From the NCBI GenBank assembly GCA_900318275.1, contig ONJY01000012.1:1-59099 (forward strand): a stretch of DNA of 59,099 nucleotides. Direction: 5' to 3'. A program made the position numbers and the translations under genes. This stretch comes from an uncultured Bacteroidales bacterium (lineage in GTDB: Bacteria; Bacteroidota; Bacteroidia; Bacteroidales; P3). Below are positions 7,937 to 14,953 of this stretch, in pieces (the stretch's first letter is position 1; the number at the start of each line of letters is the position of its first letter). Below the pieces are notes generated by a model. The model had not been told where the DNA came from. It ran no database searches and saw only the letters and a program-made list of their open reading frames with translations.

Positions 7937-9715
7937 ATGAAAAAGACATTATTACTTGCAGCGCTAATCACAATTATCTTTCAGTTCTCAACCACTATTG
8001 CCCAGACCGGCGAACAGCAACTCAACAACCAGTACCGCGACGCAATCCGCGAATACCTCCAGCAGGACATCGCCAACCGTCAGCGCACCATGCAACGCCG
8101 CGCAGAGCAGATGCTCATAGCTCTTCCCAACCAGCAGAAACTCTACGACGAGACATACATCTCCATACGCACGGCCCTTGTCGACGGCACCTCTCAGGAC
8201 GGCACCCCCGAGCTCAACTATGTCTTTGACATATCCTATAACTGCCGTCACCTCGAAGGCTATACCGACGACTACCCCCTCGGAGTCTTCAACTACGACT
8301 CCTCCAACTCTGCACGTGCCATCTGTAACCTCACCAAGACCTTCGTCGAAGACATCCTCGACGACATCTTCCGACCCTCCAAGCGCGTCTCGGTCAAGAT
8401 ATTCTCTACCACTGACGGCGTCGAGCTCTCTCGCACGATACCCTACGACGGCTCCTATGGCAACTTCCGCTACATGCCCGTAACCTTCAACAACGAGCAA
8501 CTCCGCATCTCCGTCGACACCACAGGTATCACCAACAACTGCCAGCTTGCCTACATCCGCGCACAGTCCGTACGCCACTTCCTCCAGAACAACGTCCGCA
8601 ACCTCTCGCGCACCGTCAACGACTACTCGTACGTTACCCGCTCCTATGCCGACACCGGAGCCTTCTACCGCCGCTCATCAATCGAACTCACCGTCCACGA
8701 CGCTTTCCGCGAGACCATCGACCTCATGATCGCCGACAAAATACAGGACGATTACGTAGACTTCAACATACCGCAGAGCTCCACCACCTACGACAACGCC
8801 TACGTCCTCATCGTTGCCAACGAAGACTACGACCACCCATTCCTCCCCTCCGTTCCCTACGCCTCCAACGACGGCGAGATACTGCGTCAGTATTTCGTCC
8901 GCGCACTTGGCGTGCCTGAACGCCAGGTCAAGGTCCTCAACAACGCCTCCCGTGCCGAAATCCTCCAGGACGGCATCCACTGGCTCACCGACCTCTCGCA
9001 GGCCGTAGCAAAACACCAAGGTGAAGAGACCCAGCCGCAGGCCGACATCTTTGTCTATTTCGCCGGTCACGGCTATACCGACCTCTCCGGCAACACATAC
9101 CTCATACCCAACCACCTCAACCTCGACGGCATCAAAGCCCTCGGCGGAAAACGCTCATGCTGCAAGAAAAAGAAGGACCTCGGCCACCCCAATAACTACG
9201 ACATAACACTTTCGCGCAAAGACGACTCCCGCTTCGCCGCACAGTGTCTCTCGCTCGACTCGCTGTGTGCCATGCTCAAAGGCAGCGGCAAACGCGAGGT
9301 ATATCCCGTCAGCCGACTCACAGTCATCGTCGACGCCTCCTTCGACGGTCATCAGCGCAACGGCGCCAACATGCTACGCGCCGACCGCCCCGTCGTCAAA
9401 GATGCCAAAGCCAAGAAGGCCAAACGCAAAGCCAACAAGAACTCCGACGCCATAGTTCTCCTCGCCGCTGCTCCCGACAAGACAGCTTTTGCCTTCGACG
9501 CACAGCACCACGGCTTCCTCACCTACTTCCTCCTCAAGGAAATCAAGAGCCTCGCCTCGACATCCAACTTCGACACCTACACCTACCAGGACATCTACGA
9601 AGCTGTCGAGCGCAAGCTCAACAAAGAATCAGCCCTCCAGAACCGCTGGCAGGAAATCACCGGCTATGTCGATGGCAAGTACGCCGAATCATGGCGACTC
9701 CTCCACATCAGGTAG
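7937..9715 (+). CDS. Exported caspase-fold (C14) protein lacking the catalytic cysteine
   Basis: The 592-residue product starts with a signal peptide (residues 1-22, ending IAQ) and a ~250-residue region I cannot assign. A caspase/metacaspase-like domain begins near residue 287 (NAYVLIVANEDYDH). The catalytic histidine is present in YFAGHG (His378). The second catalytic motif, normally DACxSG, reads VDASFDG here: Ser468 replaces cysteine (codon TCC at 9338-9340). A basic insert (KAKKAKRKANKN) follows near 490. The protein is therefore predicted to be a pseudo-protease with a scaffold or binding role, unless serine serves as nucleophile. It is the last gene of the + block and is followed by a hairpin terminator. 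Confidence 0.85.
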   Translation: MKKTLLLAALITIIFQFSTTIAQTGEQQLNNQYRDAIREYLQQDIANRQRTMQRRAEQMLIALPNQQKLYDETYISIRTALVDGTSQDGTPELNYVFDISYNCRHLEGYTDDYPLGVFNYDSSNSARAICNLTKTFVEDILDDIFRPSKRVSVKIFSTTDGVELSRTIPYDGSYGNFRYMPVTFNNEQLRISVDTTGITNNCQLAYIRAQSVRHFLQNNVRNLSRTVNDYSYVTRSYADTGAFYRRSSIELTVHDAFRETIDLMIADKIQDDYVDFNIPQSSTTYDNAYVLIVANEDYDHPFLPSVPYASNDGEILRQYFVRALGVPERQVKVLNNASRAEILQDGIHWLTDLSQAVAKHQGEETQPQADIFVYFAGHGYTDLSGNTYLIPNHLNLDGIKALGGKRSCCKKKKDLGHPNNYDITLSRKDDSRFAAQCLSLDSLCAMLKGSGKREVYPVSRLTVIVDASFDGHQRNGANMLRADRPVVKDAKAKKAKRKANKNSDAIVLLAAAPDKTAFAFDAQHHGFLTYFLLKEIKSLASTSNFDTYTYQDIYEAVERKLNKESALQNRWQEITGYVDGKYAESWRLLHIR

Positions 9716-9748
9716 CACCAACTTACACCAGATAAGTGAATAAAACAA

Positions 9749-9774
9749 CAGGGCCTGCTCAAAAGCAGGCCCTG
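9749..9774. terminator. Bidirectional hairpin terminator between convergent genes
   Basis: An 11-bp perfect stem (9749-9759 with 9764-9774, core GGGCCTGCT) has a 4-base loop, CAAA. On the minus strand it is followed by a T-rich stretch (TGTTTTATT). It can end both the caspase-like gene and the convergent lipoprotein gene. Confidence 0.75.
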
Positions 9775-9798
9775 CTGTCGTATTATTAACCAGTTCTA

Positions 9799-10347
9799 TT
9801 AGTTGCGGGCAAAGTTGAGGGTGAGGGTGACGGGGGTGCCGTCCTCGGGACGGAACATCGGGAGGTTGAAGGTGATGACGTCGGTGGCATCGTCGTAGGT
9901 GAACTGCAGCTCGGCAGCGGTCTCTTCGCCTTCCTCGTCCTCGGCCACGCCATCAAGATAGCCGGTGTGGCTGGCGCCGTCGTAGGTATAGGTGTAGGAG
10001 ACACCGTAGATCTGAGTCATCTCGCCTTCACCAGCGAAAGCCATGACGTTGTCGGGGAAGGTGAAGTGGGCATATTGGCCATCGAAGTTCAGGTCGAAGC
10101 TCATGGTGTCGTTCTCTATGCCGCTCATGCAGGTGGTGTTGATGCCAAGGTTGCTGAGGAACTCGGTGTAGGTCACGGTGCAGGTCCAGTCGGTATTGTC
10201 TAGGTCAGAGGTGGTCTGCACCTTGGCGGCATTGTTGCCACTGTTGACGGGCGTTACGTTGGCGCCATTGTTGACGATGTCTTCCTTCTGGCAGGCGGTC
10301 AGGCTGAGCATAGCGGCAGCAGCGATGATGATGATGTTTTTTTTCAT
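9799..10347 (-). CDS. Hypothetical lipoprotein
   Basis: No family is recognised. The 182-residue product has a clear lipoprotein signal (LSLTAC, Cys19), a low-complexity Asn/Gly/Val stretch, then a beta-rich, acidic domain (DNTDWTCTVTYTEFL, MSFDLNFDGQYAHF, ITFNLPMF) that resembles small Bacteroidales lipoproteins with a lipocalin- or beta-sandwich-like body. It ends in NFARN. It lies 121 bases downstream of the sigma-factor lipoproteins on the same strand. I saw no consensus promoter in that gap, so it may be read with them. Confidence 0.75.
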   Translation of the reverse strand: MKKNIIIIAAAAMLSLTACQKEDIVNNGANVTPVNSGNNAAKVQTTSDLDNTDWTCTVTYTEFLSNLGINTTCMSGIENDTMSFDLNFDGQYAHFTFPDNVMAFAGEGEMTQIYGVSYTYTYDGASHTGYLDGVAEDEEGEETAAELQFTYDDATDVITFNLPMFRPEDGTPVTLTLNFARN

Positions 10348-10468
10348 TGTTGTTTGTGTGTTTTTGTTTTTGATATTGTTTGTTTGTCGTTTTTCTGAAG
10401 TTGTCTTCGCCTATAAGAACGTGACTGGAAAGCCAAAAACTACAGAAGGGTGTGTTTTTTCCAATAAG

Positions 10469-11416
10469 TCATATACGCTCGAGCACCAACTGGCTGTTTC
10501 CATTGGAGATAACCAGTGTTGAGACACTGAGCCAGTGTATCAGCCAGCAGCCGCTGTCGGCAGGGAGCAGCGGGCAGCACAGCGTTCCGTCGGCGCCGAG
10601 GCTCCATGTGTCGCTCGCCGTCGGCGTGGAGCCGTCGGCTGCCGTCAGCGTCGCCGTGCCGTCGTCGGCCAAGGTGTATACCTCGCCGGTGGTGGCCGTG
10701 CGCCAGCTGCCCGCGACAAACTCGGCGCGGTTCTCGCTGATGTCGAGCACCAGGTATTCGTCACCGTCGAGGTCGTGGCACACGTCGAGGGTACCGCAGA
10801 GCGTCATCTCCATGCCGTCGTCGTCGGCCATGCCGCCGCACACCAGTATGTAGCCGTCCTTCTTGAGTATCAATGCCGTGCTGTCGGCAGTCACCAGCGC
10901 CGGCACCTGTGTGCCGTCGGTCATGGGGTCGCCTGTCGCGCGCATCGTCACGCAGACGATGTGGCCCGAATAGCAGTCCACGAGGTCATGCCGGTTGGCC
11001 GAGGTCTCGCGGGCCTCGCCGTGCCAGCGGCCTGTGTTGTTGTCGTAGGTGACGGTCACCGTGAGCCCCTCTTTCTCCATCTGCTTCATCCATGCCTTTA
11101 TCTCATCACGGTCCTCGGTGGTAATCTGGCGGTTCTCCTTGGCGGTGCCTGTGGCCTTCGCGTGTGCGCCCATATTATAGAAGGTGACGGTGTTGCCCTC
11201 GGCGGCCATCGAGCACAGGCGGTCGAGCATCGCATCCCATTCGCCTTCGGTCTTCAGTGTGGCCATACCCTCGCTGTGGCCGGCGGCATACACAATGGTG
11301 CGCCCCGTCTGCACCTCGGCAGCGGCGGGCGCCAGGGTTGTCTCTTCGTGTTTGGTGCATGCCGTCAGGGCAAGCATGGCGGCCAGCAGTATTGTCAGTG
11401 ATGTCTTAGTTTTCAT
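10469..11416 (-). CDS. Hypothetical lipoprotein in ECF sigma operon
   Basis: The 315-residue product has a lipobox (LALTAC, Cys20) and an otherwise unrecognised sequence. A charged middle part (KENRQITTEDRDEIKAWMKQMEKEG) precedes a predicted beta-rich C-terminal half (GYILVCGGMADDDGMEMTL, DEYLVLDISENRAEFVAG, TLTAADGS, TLCCPLL) reminiscent of small Bacteroidales lipocalin-like or DUF-type lipoproteins. Its start overlaps the end of the upstream lipoprotein gene by 11 bases, so the two are translationally linked. The context (ECF sigma factor, small membrane protein, two lipoproteins) suggests an envelope function; no more specific role is supported. Confidence 0.75.
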   Translation of the reverse strand: MKTKTSLTILLAAMLALTACTKHEETTLAPAAAEVQTGRTIVYAAGHSEGMATLKTEGEWDAMLDRLCSMAAEGNTVTFYNMGAHAKATGTAKENRQITTEDRDEIKAWMKQMEKEGLTVTVTYDNNTGRWHGEARETSANRHDLVDCYSGHIVCVTMRATGDPMTDGTQVPALVTADSTALILKKDGYILVCGGMADDDGMEMTLCGTLDVCHDLDGDEYLVLDISENRAEFVAGSWRTATTGEVYTLADDGTATLTAADGSTPTASDTWSLGADGTLCCPLLPADSGCWLIHWLSVSTLVISNGNSQLVLERI

Positions 11417-11852
11417 GGCTTTGTTGTTCGTTAATCATTTTGTTGAGCTGGTAGTCTACCAATGCGTCGTATTGCTGATCGTCGTCAAGGCTGTAGATGC
11501 CTATGGCCTGGCGGTCGTGCGAGGCTATGACGCGCAGCAGCGGCTGCCCGTCCCATTTCACGCGTGTGGCGGGCTCTTCTGGCGATGCCAGCCAGCTGGT
11601 GACACCGGCGCTGTCGTCTATGGCGAACGCCGCCTTCATGCTCTGCCACGCCGCCTCGCTCTCGGCCTGCAGCAGCACCACGTCGACCCTCACCGAGTCG
11701 CTCAGCTGGAAGCCGCACACCTGTGCCACGCTGGTCTCGGGCAGCGCGGCATAGCGCTGATAGAGGGCGCTCTCGGCCGGGGCCTCGCCGCAGTGCGAGC
11801 AGCCGACGGCCAAGGCCAGCGGCAGCAGCATCAATAATATCAGTCGTTTCAT
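11406..11852 (-). CDS. Small hypothetical lipoprotein in ECF sigma operon
   Basis: The 148-residue product has a lipoprotein signal (LALAVGC, Cys18) followed by a cysteine-containing SHCGEAPAES. The body includes RVDVVLLQAESEAAWQSM and WDGQPLLRVIASHDRQAIGIY. This looks like a small DUF4252-like Bacteroidales lipoprotein typically paired with ECF sigma factors, but I cannot confirm the family. It starts 13 bases after the small membrane protein gene and overlaps the next lipoprotein gene by 11 bases. Confidence 0.75.
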   Translation of the reverse strand: MKRLILLMLLPLALAVGCSHCGEAPAESALYQRYAALPETSVAQVCGFQLSDSVRVDVVLLQAESEAAWQSMKAAFAIDDSAGVTSWLASPEEPATRVKWDGQPLLRVIASHDRQAIGIYSLDDDQQYDALVDYQLNKMINEQQSHEN

Positions 11853-11865
11853 GTTCGTAATCGCT

Positions 11866-12135
11866 TTAGTTCATCAGCAGTTCGTCGGCCAGATCCACCC
11901 ATTGCTGGTCCTGTATGTCGGCTCGGTTGCTGTACACCTTGTTGAAGTTGCCTGTCGTCGAGGGTGCCAGTGCTATCGGTGCGGCTACCGCCAGCACCAC
12001 GGCCACGCCGGCCACCATACTTATGGTGCGGCGCGTCTTGCGCCGCCAGGCGGGGTACTCCGCCGCCAGCCTCGCTGCGTGGCTTCCGGCTTCTGCCTTC
12101 TCCCACAGTGTTTCAAAGTCTCTGTCGTTCATCAT
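11866..12135 (-). CDS. Small single-pass membrane protein, probable anti-sigma factor
   Basis: About 89 residues: a charged N-terminal cytoplasmic segment (RDFETLWEKAEAGSHAARL), a basic stop-transfer sequence (WRRKTRRT), one membrane helix near 40-58 (MVAGVAVVLAVAAPIALA) and a ~30-residue outer tail. The gene directly follows the ECF sigma factor, and ATG 12135 overlaps its TGA as ATGA; an in-frame ATG at 12141 would add two residues. Size, topology and coupling to sigma fit a minimal anti-sigma factor, but no zinc-binding anti-sigma motif is visible, so the function is inferred from position. Confidence 0.75.
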   Translation of the reverse strand: MMNDRDFETLWEKAEAGSHAARLAAEYPAWRRKTRRTISMVAGVAVVLAVAAPIALAPSTTGNFNKVYSNRADIQDQQWVDLADELLMN

Positions 12136-12596
12136 ATCCATTCCTTTCTTATCTTTTCTTTTATCCTTACCAGTCTCACACTCACGTTCTTCTCCGTCAT
12201 CCCCAGCTGTTGCCCTATCTCCTCGTAGCTGTAGCCTTCGAGCTGCAGGCGCACTATCGAGCGGTCGGGCTCTGGCAGCAGCGCTATGCGCTCGTGCAGC
12301 TGGTCCACCAGCGTGCGGTCCTCGGCGGGGCTGTCGTGCCCTTCGGGCAGCGCCTCAGTCTCCTCGGTGCGCCGCAGGGCGTCGATGACGGCGTTGCGGG
12401 CTATCTTCCACGTCAGCGCCGCCTGCTGCACGCCGCCCAGTGCCAGCAGCCGCTCGCGGTTGCGCCAGAGGGCTATGACGGCCTCCTGCACAAGGTCATC
12501 CCTCTCCAAACCCCTGTGCCTGAAATGGCTGCAGAGGCTGAAAAGCAGTCCGCGGTATTGGTGGAGCAGCGCGTCGAATGGGTCCCCTGGTCTCAC
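12132..12596 (-). CDS. ECF-type RNA polymerase sigma factor
   Basis: This extracytoplasmic-function sigma-70 protein would direct RNA polymerase to a small envelope or stress regulon. Region 2 is recognisable at about residues 10-75 (FDALLHQYRGLLFSLC, DDLVQEAVIALWRNR) and region 4 near the C terminus (DRSIVRLQLEGYSYEEIGQQLGMTEKNVSVR, the latter a helix-turn-helix). I place the start at GTG 12596, giving 154 residues beginning VRPGDPFDALL. An in-frame TTG at 12641 would add an atypical hydrophobic extension. The GTG overlaps the stop of a 33-codon micro-ORF as GTGA. Genes downstream encode a small membrane protein and lipoproteins. Confidence 0.93.
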   Translation of the reverse strand: MRPGDPFDALLHQYRGLLFSLCSHFRHRGLERDDLVQEAVIALWRNRERLLALGGVQQAALTWKIARNAVIDALRRTEETEALPEGHDSPAEDRTLVDQLHERIALLPEPDRSIVRLQLEGYSYEEIGQQLGMTEKNVSVRLVRIKEKIRKEWI

Positions 12597-12694
12597 ATTA
12601 CTATAAACGAAAAAAATACCCCAAAAACTACACCCGCGCAAAAAAAAGGATTTATATACCTGGTGACAGCAAAAAGCCGCATTCCTGCAGCCAT
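12593..12694 (-). CDS. Possible hydrophobic leader micro-ORF coupled to the sigma factor
   Basis: An ATG at 12694 (a second at 12682) opens 33 codons starting MAAGMRLFAVTRY and ending in a hydrophobic, Phe-rich segment (GVVFGVFFSFIVM). Its TGA overlaps the sigma-factor GTG by the classic GTGA arrangement. This could be a coupled leader peptide or small membrane protein. It could also be chance: it is short, no ribosome site or promoter is evident, and I know no homologue. Confidence 0.3.
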   Translation of the reverse strand: MAAGMRLFAVTRYINPFFCAGVVFGVFFSFIVM

Positions 12695-12748
12695 CATGGG
12701 GAAAAGGTGCAAAACCACCTCCCGTGCCCGCAGGATAAGGAGCAGTGC

Positions 12749-13807
12749 TTATGGGAGCAGCTTGGCCAGCATGGCCTCTATTTCGACAAGTCCGTCACGG
12801 ACTATAATCTCCCCGCTTTCACAATCTATCAGGAGCGTCTTCGGGATACCGGAAAGGGCATAGTCATGCCAAGCTTTGCTTTTTTTCCTACCGCCGCTGC
12901 CATCGCACACGTTGACCCAGGTGAGATTGTTTTTCGCAACATAGTCCTTCCATCTATTGAATTGGGCGTCCACGGAGATTCCGTATACTTCCAAGCCCTT
13001 ATCGTGATAGGTGGCGTAAATCTCCTTCAGACGGGGCATGGCCTCCAGGCAGCCCGAGCACCATGTGGCCCAGAAATCGACGATGACATAGCGGTTGGCA
13101 GCATTCTTGACCACAGCCCCCAGACTTATACTGTCGCCGTTCACGTCGGGATAATTCATGTCAATGTACAAGGGGACGATATCGCTGCCTTCCGTCCGAG
13201 GTTCGGTCTTCATGCGCTGCGCCAATTCTGCCCTTAGTCCTGCCACATACTCCAATCCGGCCAGTTCGGGCGAGAGGCGGTCCAGAATATCAAGTGCCTG
13301 AACCGACGACTTGCACCAGGAGTTGATTGTGGCCAATGCCAACGCACCGGTTTGTTCTGCACCCATCACCTCGGCCCTTAGGGCATCGGCCGAATCTTTG
13401 TCGCCCCGCAAATCATATTCCATGACTCTCCGTCTGATATTGTTCGAGACCGTACCCGTCGCCCCCGTCTCCATATCCGCTATGTTGTCGGCATCCACCT
13501 CCACCAAGATTATTCCCGGCTCAAGGATAAAGTCCTTCAGCTGCAGCCAATCTTTTTGGGTATAAAGATACACATGGGTGGGGGCTGACACAGTTGGGTG
13601 AATCTCGAAGGTGCCGTCTTTGACTACGCCTTTGCCGACAACAACAAAATCGTCAAACCCGTCTAGCAATTCGAGTTTTGTACCGTTGGGAAGGCCTTTT
13701 ATAGTCCCCTTTACTGTGCAATAATCCGATTGATTCTGATTTGACTTACATCCGCCGAGACCCAGCATCAGCAGTACCATCATGGAAATTAATGATTTCG
13801 TTTTCAT
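12749..13807 (-). CDS. TlpA-like thiol-disulfide oxidoreductase lipoprotein
   Basis: This is a membrane-anchored periplasmic thioredoxin-fold protein. Its 352 residues comprise a lipobox (LGLGGC, Cys20), an N-terminal DUF4369-like beta domain (about 30-130; VKGTIKGLPNGTKLELL), a helical middle, and a TlpA/AhpC-type thioredoxin domain from about 225 to the end with the active site FWATWCSGCLEAMP (cysteines near 250 and 253). The likely role is disulfide reduction or isomerisation of envelope proteins, or redox sensing. It has its own consensus promoter at 13840-13871, reads toward the ECF sigma gene and ends 55 bases before the possible micro-ORF start. Confidence 0.92.
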   Translation of the reverse strand: MKTKSLISMMVLLMLGLGGCKSNQNQSDYCTVKGTIKGLPNGTKLELLDGFDDFVVVGKGVVKDGTFEIHPTVSAPTHVYLYTQKDWLQLKDFILEPGIILVEVDADNIADMETGATGTVSNNIRRRVMEYDLRGDKDSADALRAEVMGAEQTGALALATINSWCKSSVQALDILDRLSPELAGLEYVAGLRAELAQRMKTEPRTEGSDIVPLYIDMNYPDVNGDSISLGAVVKNAANRYVIVDFWATWCSGCLEAMPRLKEIYATYHDKGLEVYGISVDAQFNRWKDYVAKNNLTWVNVCDGSGGRKKSKAWHDYALSGIPKTLLIDCESGEIIVRDGLVEIEAMLAKLLP

Positions 13808-13839
13808 TTAAACTTTGTCTGTTTGTATTGTTGATTATG

Positions 13840-13871
13840 CAAAAATACACAATGTTTTTAAAGTGACCAAA
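13840..13871 (-). promoter_or_regulatory. Promoter of the TlpA-like lipoprotein gene
   Basis: On the minus strand TTTG (13871-13868), 20 bases, TATTTTTG (13847-13840). This is a good Bacteroidota promoter, 33 bases upstream of the ATG at 13807. Confidence 0.75.
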
Positions 13872-13904
13872 TGGATGAAGGAGATTGTTTTAAAAATGGA
13901 ACTG

Positions 13905-13935
13905 TATACCTGTTGACAGACTGACAACAGGTATA
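13905..13935. promoter_or_regulatory. Operator-like inverted repeat
   Basis: TATACCTGTTG at 13905-13915 and CAACAGGTATA at 13925-13935 form a perfect 11-bp inverted repeat with a 9-base spacer. It lies 34 bases upstream of the -33 element of the tlpA-like promoter. The size suits a dimeric regulator, but no regulator is known. Confidence 0.5.
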
Positions 13936-13954
13936 TGGTTCCCTAAAAAAATGT

Positions 13955-14074
13955 ATGGTCCCGGTATGGAACCGGTACAGACCCGGTACAGCATTTCTTC
14001 AGTAGTTCTTCAGTGATACACTGAAGAACTACTGAAGAAATACTGAAGAACGGCCGAAGGAACTCCGTAGGGGA
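13955..14074. repeat. Divergent-gap palindrome, copy B
   Basis: The best copy: 22-bp arms match perfectly (13994-14015 with 14019-14040, loop ATA), extended to 23 by one more pair. The arms contain TTCTTCAGTAGTTCTTCAGTG. A third ACTGAAGAA follows at 14042, and the right end reads TCCGTAGGGG (14064-14073). The left flank has two CCGGTA-type motifs. Confidence 0.85.
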
Positions 14075-14077
14075 TGC

Positions 14078-14108
14078 ATTGCGGTTTGGATTTTTTTTTG
14101 TATCTTTG
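14078..14108 (+). promoter_or_regulatory. Promoter of the nif3-family gene
   Basis: TATCTTTG at 14101-14108 is a perfect -7 element; a -33-like ATTG lies at 14078-14081 (19-base spacing). The ATG at 14113 is only 4 bases after the element, so transcription should begin at or next to the start codon. Confidence 0.65.
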
Positions 14109-14112
14109 CAGC

Positions 14113-14925
14113 ATGAAAACACGAGAAGTAATAGGGTGGCTTGATGCTACTTTCAAGCCTGAGTATCAAGAGGATTACGACAACAGCGGGTTCCTGCTGG
14201 GCGACTCGCGGAGCGACTATCGCAGCGCTTTGGTAGCGTTGGACCTCACGCCGGCGGTGGTCGACGAGGCCGTGCGGACGGGTGCGAGCCTCATCGTGAC
14301 GCACCATCCGTTCATATTCACGGGTGTGAAGCGGATGACCGACGGCAGCGCCACGGGGCGCATGGTGATGACGCTGGCGAAGAACGACATAGCGGTCTAT
14401 GCGGCGCATACCAACCTCGACAACCTGCCGTGGGGCGTCAGCGGAGTGCTGGCCGCGAAGCTGGGGTTGAAGGGATGCAAGGTGCTGAGTGCCAAGAGCG
14501 ACGCTGAGGGCGGTGTCGACGGTGCCGTGGGTGCCGGCATGGTGGGCATGCTTGAGGAACCGATGCCCCTGGAGGCCTTCCTCAAGAGGGTCAAGGATGT
14601 GACGGGCATTCCCTTCGTCCGTGTAGCCCCACTGGCCACTGACCACTGGCCGCAGGCCACTGTGCAGCGTGTGGCGTTGTGCGGCGGTAGCGGGGCCGAG
14701 TTCATAGGCGACGCCATGAGGGCCGGGGCCGACATCTACTTGACGGCTGACCTGAAATACCACGACTTCCAGCGTACCGACGGACGCATGGTGTTGGCCG
14801 ACATAGGACACTACGAGAGCGAGCAGTTTGCAAAAGAAATAATTTTCCGTGCAATATCGGAAAAATTTAGTACCTTTGCATGTCGAATTTCTGACGTGCA
14901 GCAGGGCATTGTCAGCTATATTTGA
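14113..14925 (+). CDS. Nif3-like dinuclear metal-centre protein
   Basis: This is a member of the Nif3/YbgI (GTP cyclohydrolase I type 2 / NIF3) family, which forms hexamers with a two-metal site; the reaction is not established. The 270-residue product shows the family metal ligands: THHP in LIVTHHPFIF (about 75), AAHTNLD (about 98) and the C-terminal DIGHYESEQF, and the signature VALCGGSGAEF. I chose ATG 14113 over the upstream 14074, which precedes the promoter. Five heptamers (14629-14663) lie inside the gene and encode PLATDHWPQATV just before the CGGSG motif, which looks like a loop insertion. The gene's end contains the promoter element of the next gene. Confidence 0.92.
   Translation: MKTREVIGWLDATFKPEYQEDYDNSGFLLGDSRSDYRSALVALDLTPAVVDEAVRTGASLIVTHHPFIFTGVKRMTDGSATGRMVMTLAKNDIAVYAAHTNLDNLPWGVSGVLAAKLGLKGCKVLSAKSDAEGGVDGAVGAGMVGMLEEPMPLEAFLKRVKDVTGIPFVRVAPLATDHWPQATVQRVALCGGSGAEFIGDAMRAGADIYLTADLKYHDFQRTDGRMVLADIGHYESEQFAKEIIFRAISEKFSTFACRISDVQQGIVSYI
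14629..14663 (+). repeat. Heptamer block inside the nif3-like gene
   Basis: Units CCACTGG, CCACTGA, CCACTGG, CCGCAGG and CCACTGT lie end to end in the coding sequence. The encoded segment (PLATDHWPQATV) sits between two conserved strands. Confidence 0.7.
14871..14878 (+). promoter_or_regulatory. Internal -7 element for the zinc-ribbon gene
   Basis: TACCTTTG followed by CATG lies inside the 3' end of the nif3-like gene, 76 bases before the next ATG at 14954. No TTTG is found at the usual -33 spacing, so it may be weak. Confidence 0.5.
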
Positions 14926-14953
14926 GTGTAAAACAATAATATATATAATAAAG

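Larger units (their letters stand above)
13808..14112. other. Non-coding divergent gap between tlpA-like and nif3-like genes
   Basis: No gene. It contains the minus-strand promoter (13840-13871), an operator-like inverted repeat (13905-13935), repeated CCGGTA/ACCGGTAC motifs (13958-13990), palindrome copy B, and the nif3 promoter. Confidence 0.75.

Noticed and set aside
14074-14112. Upstream start for the nif3-like gene
   Set aside because: The ATG at 14074 lies before the -7 element at 14101-14108, and the family N terminus matches from 14113.
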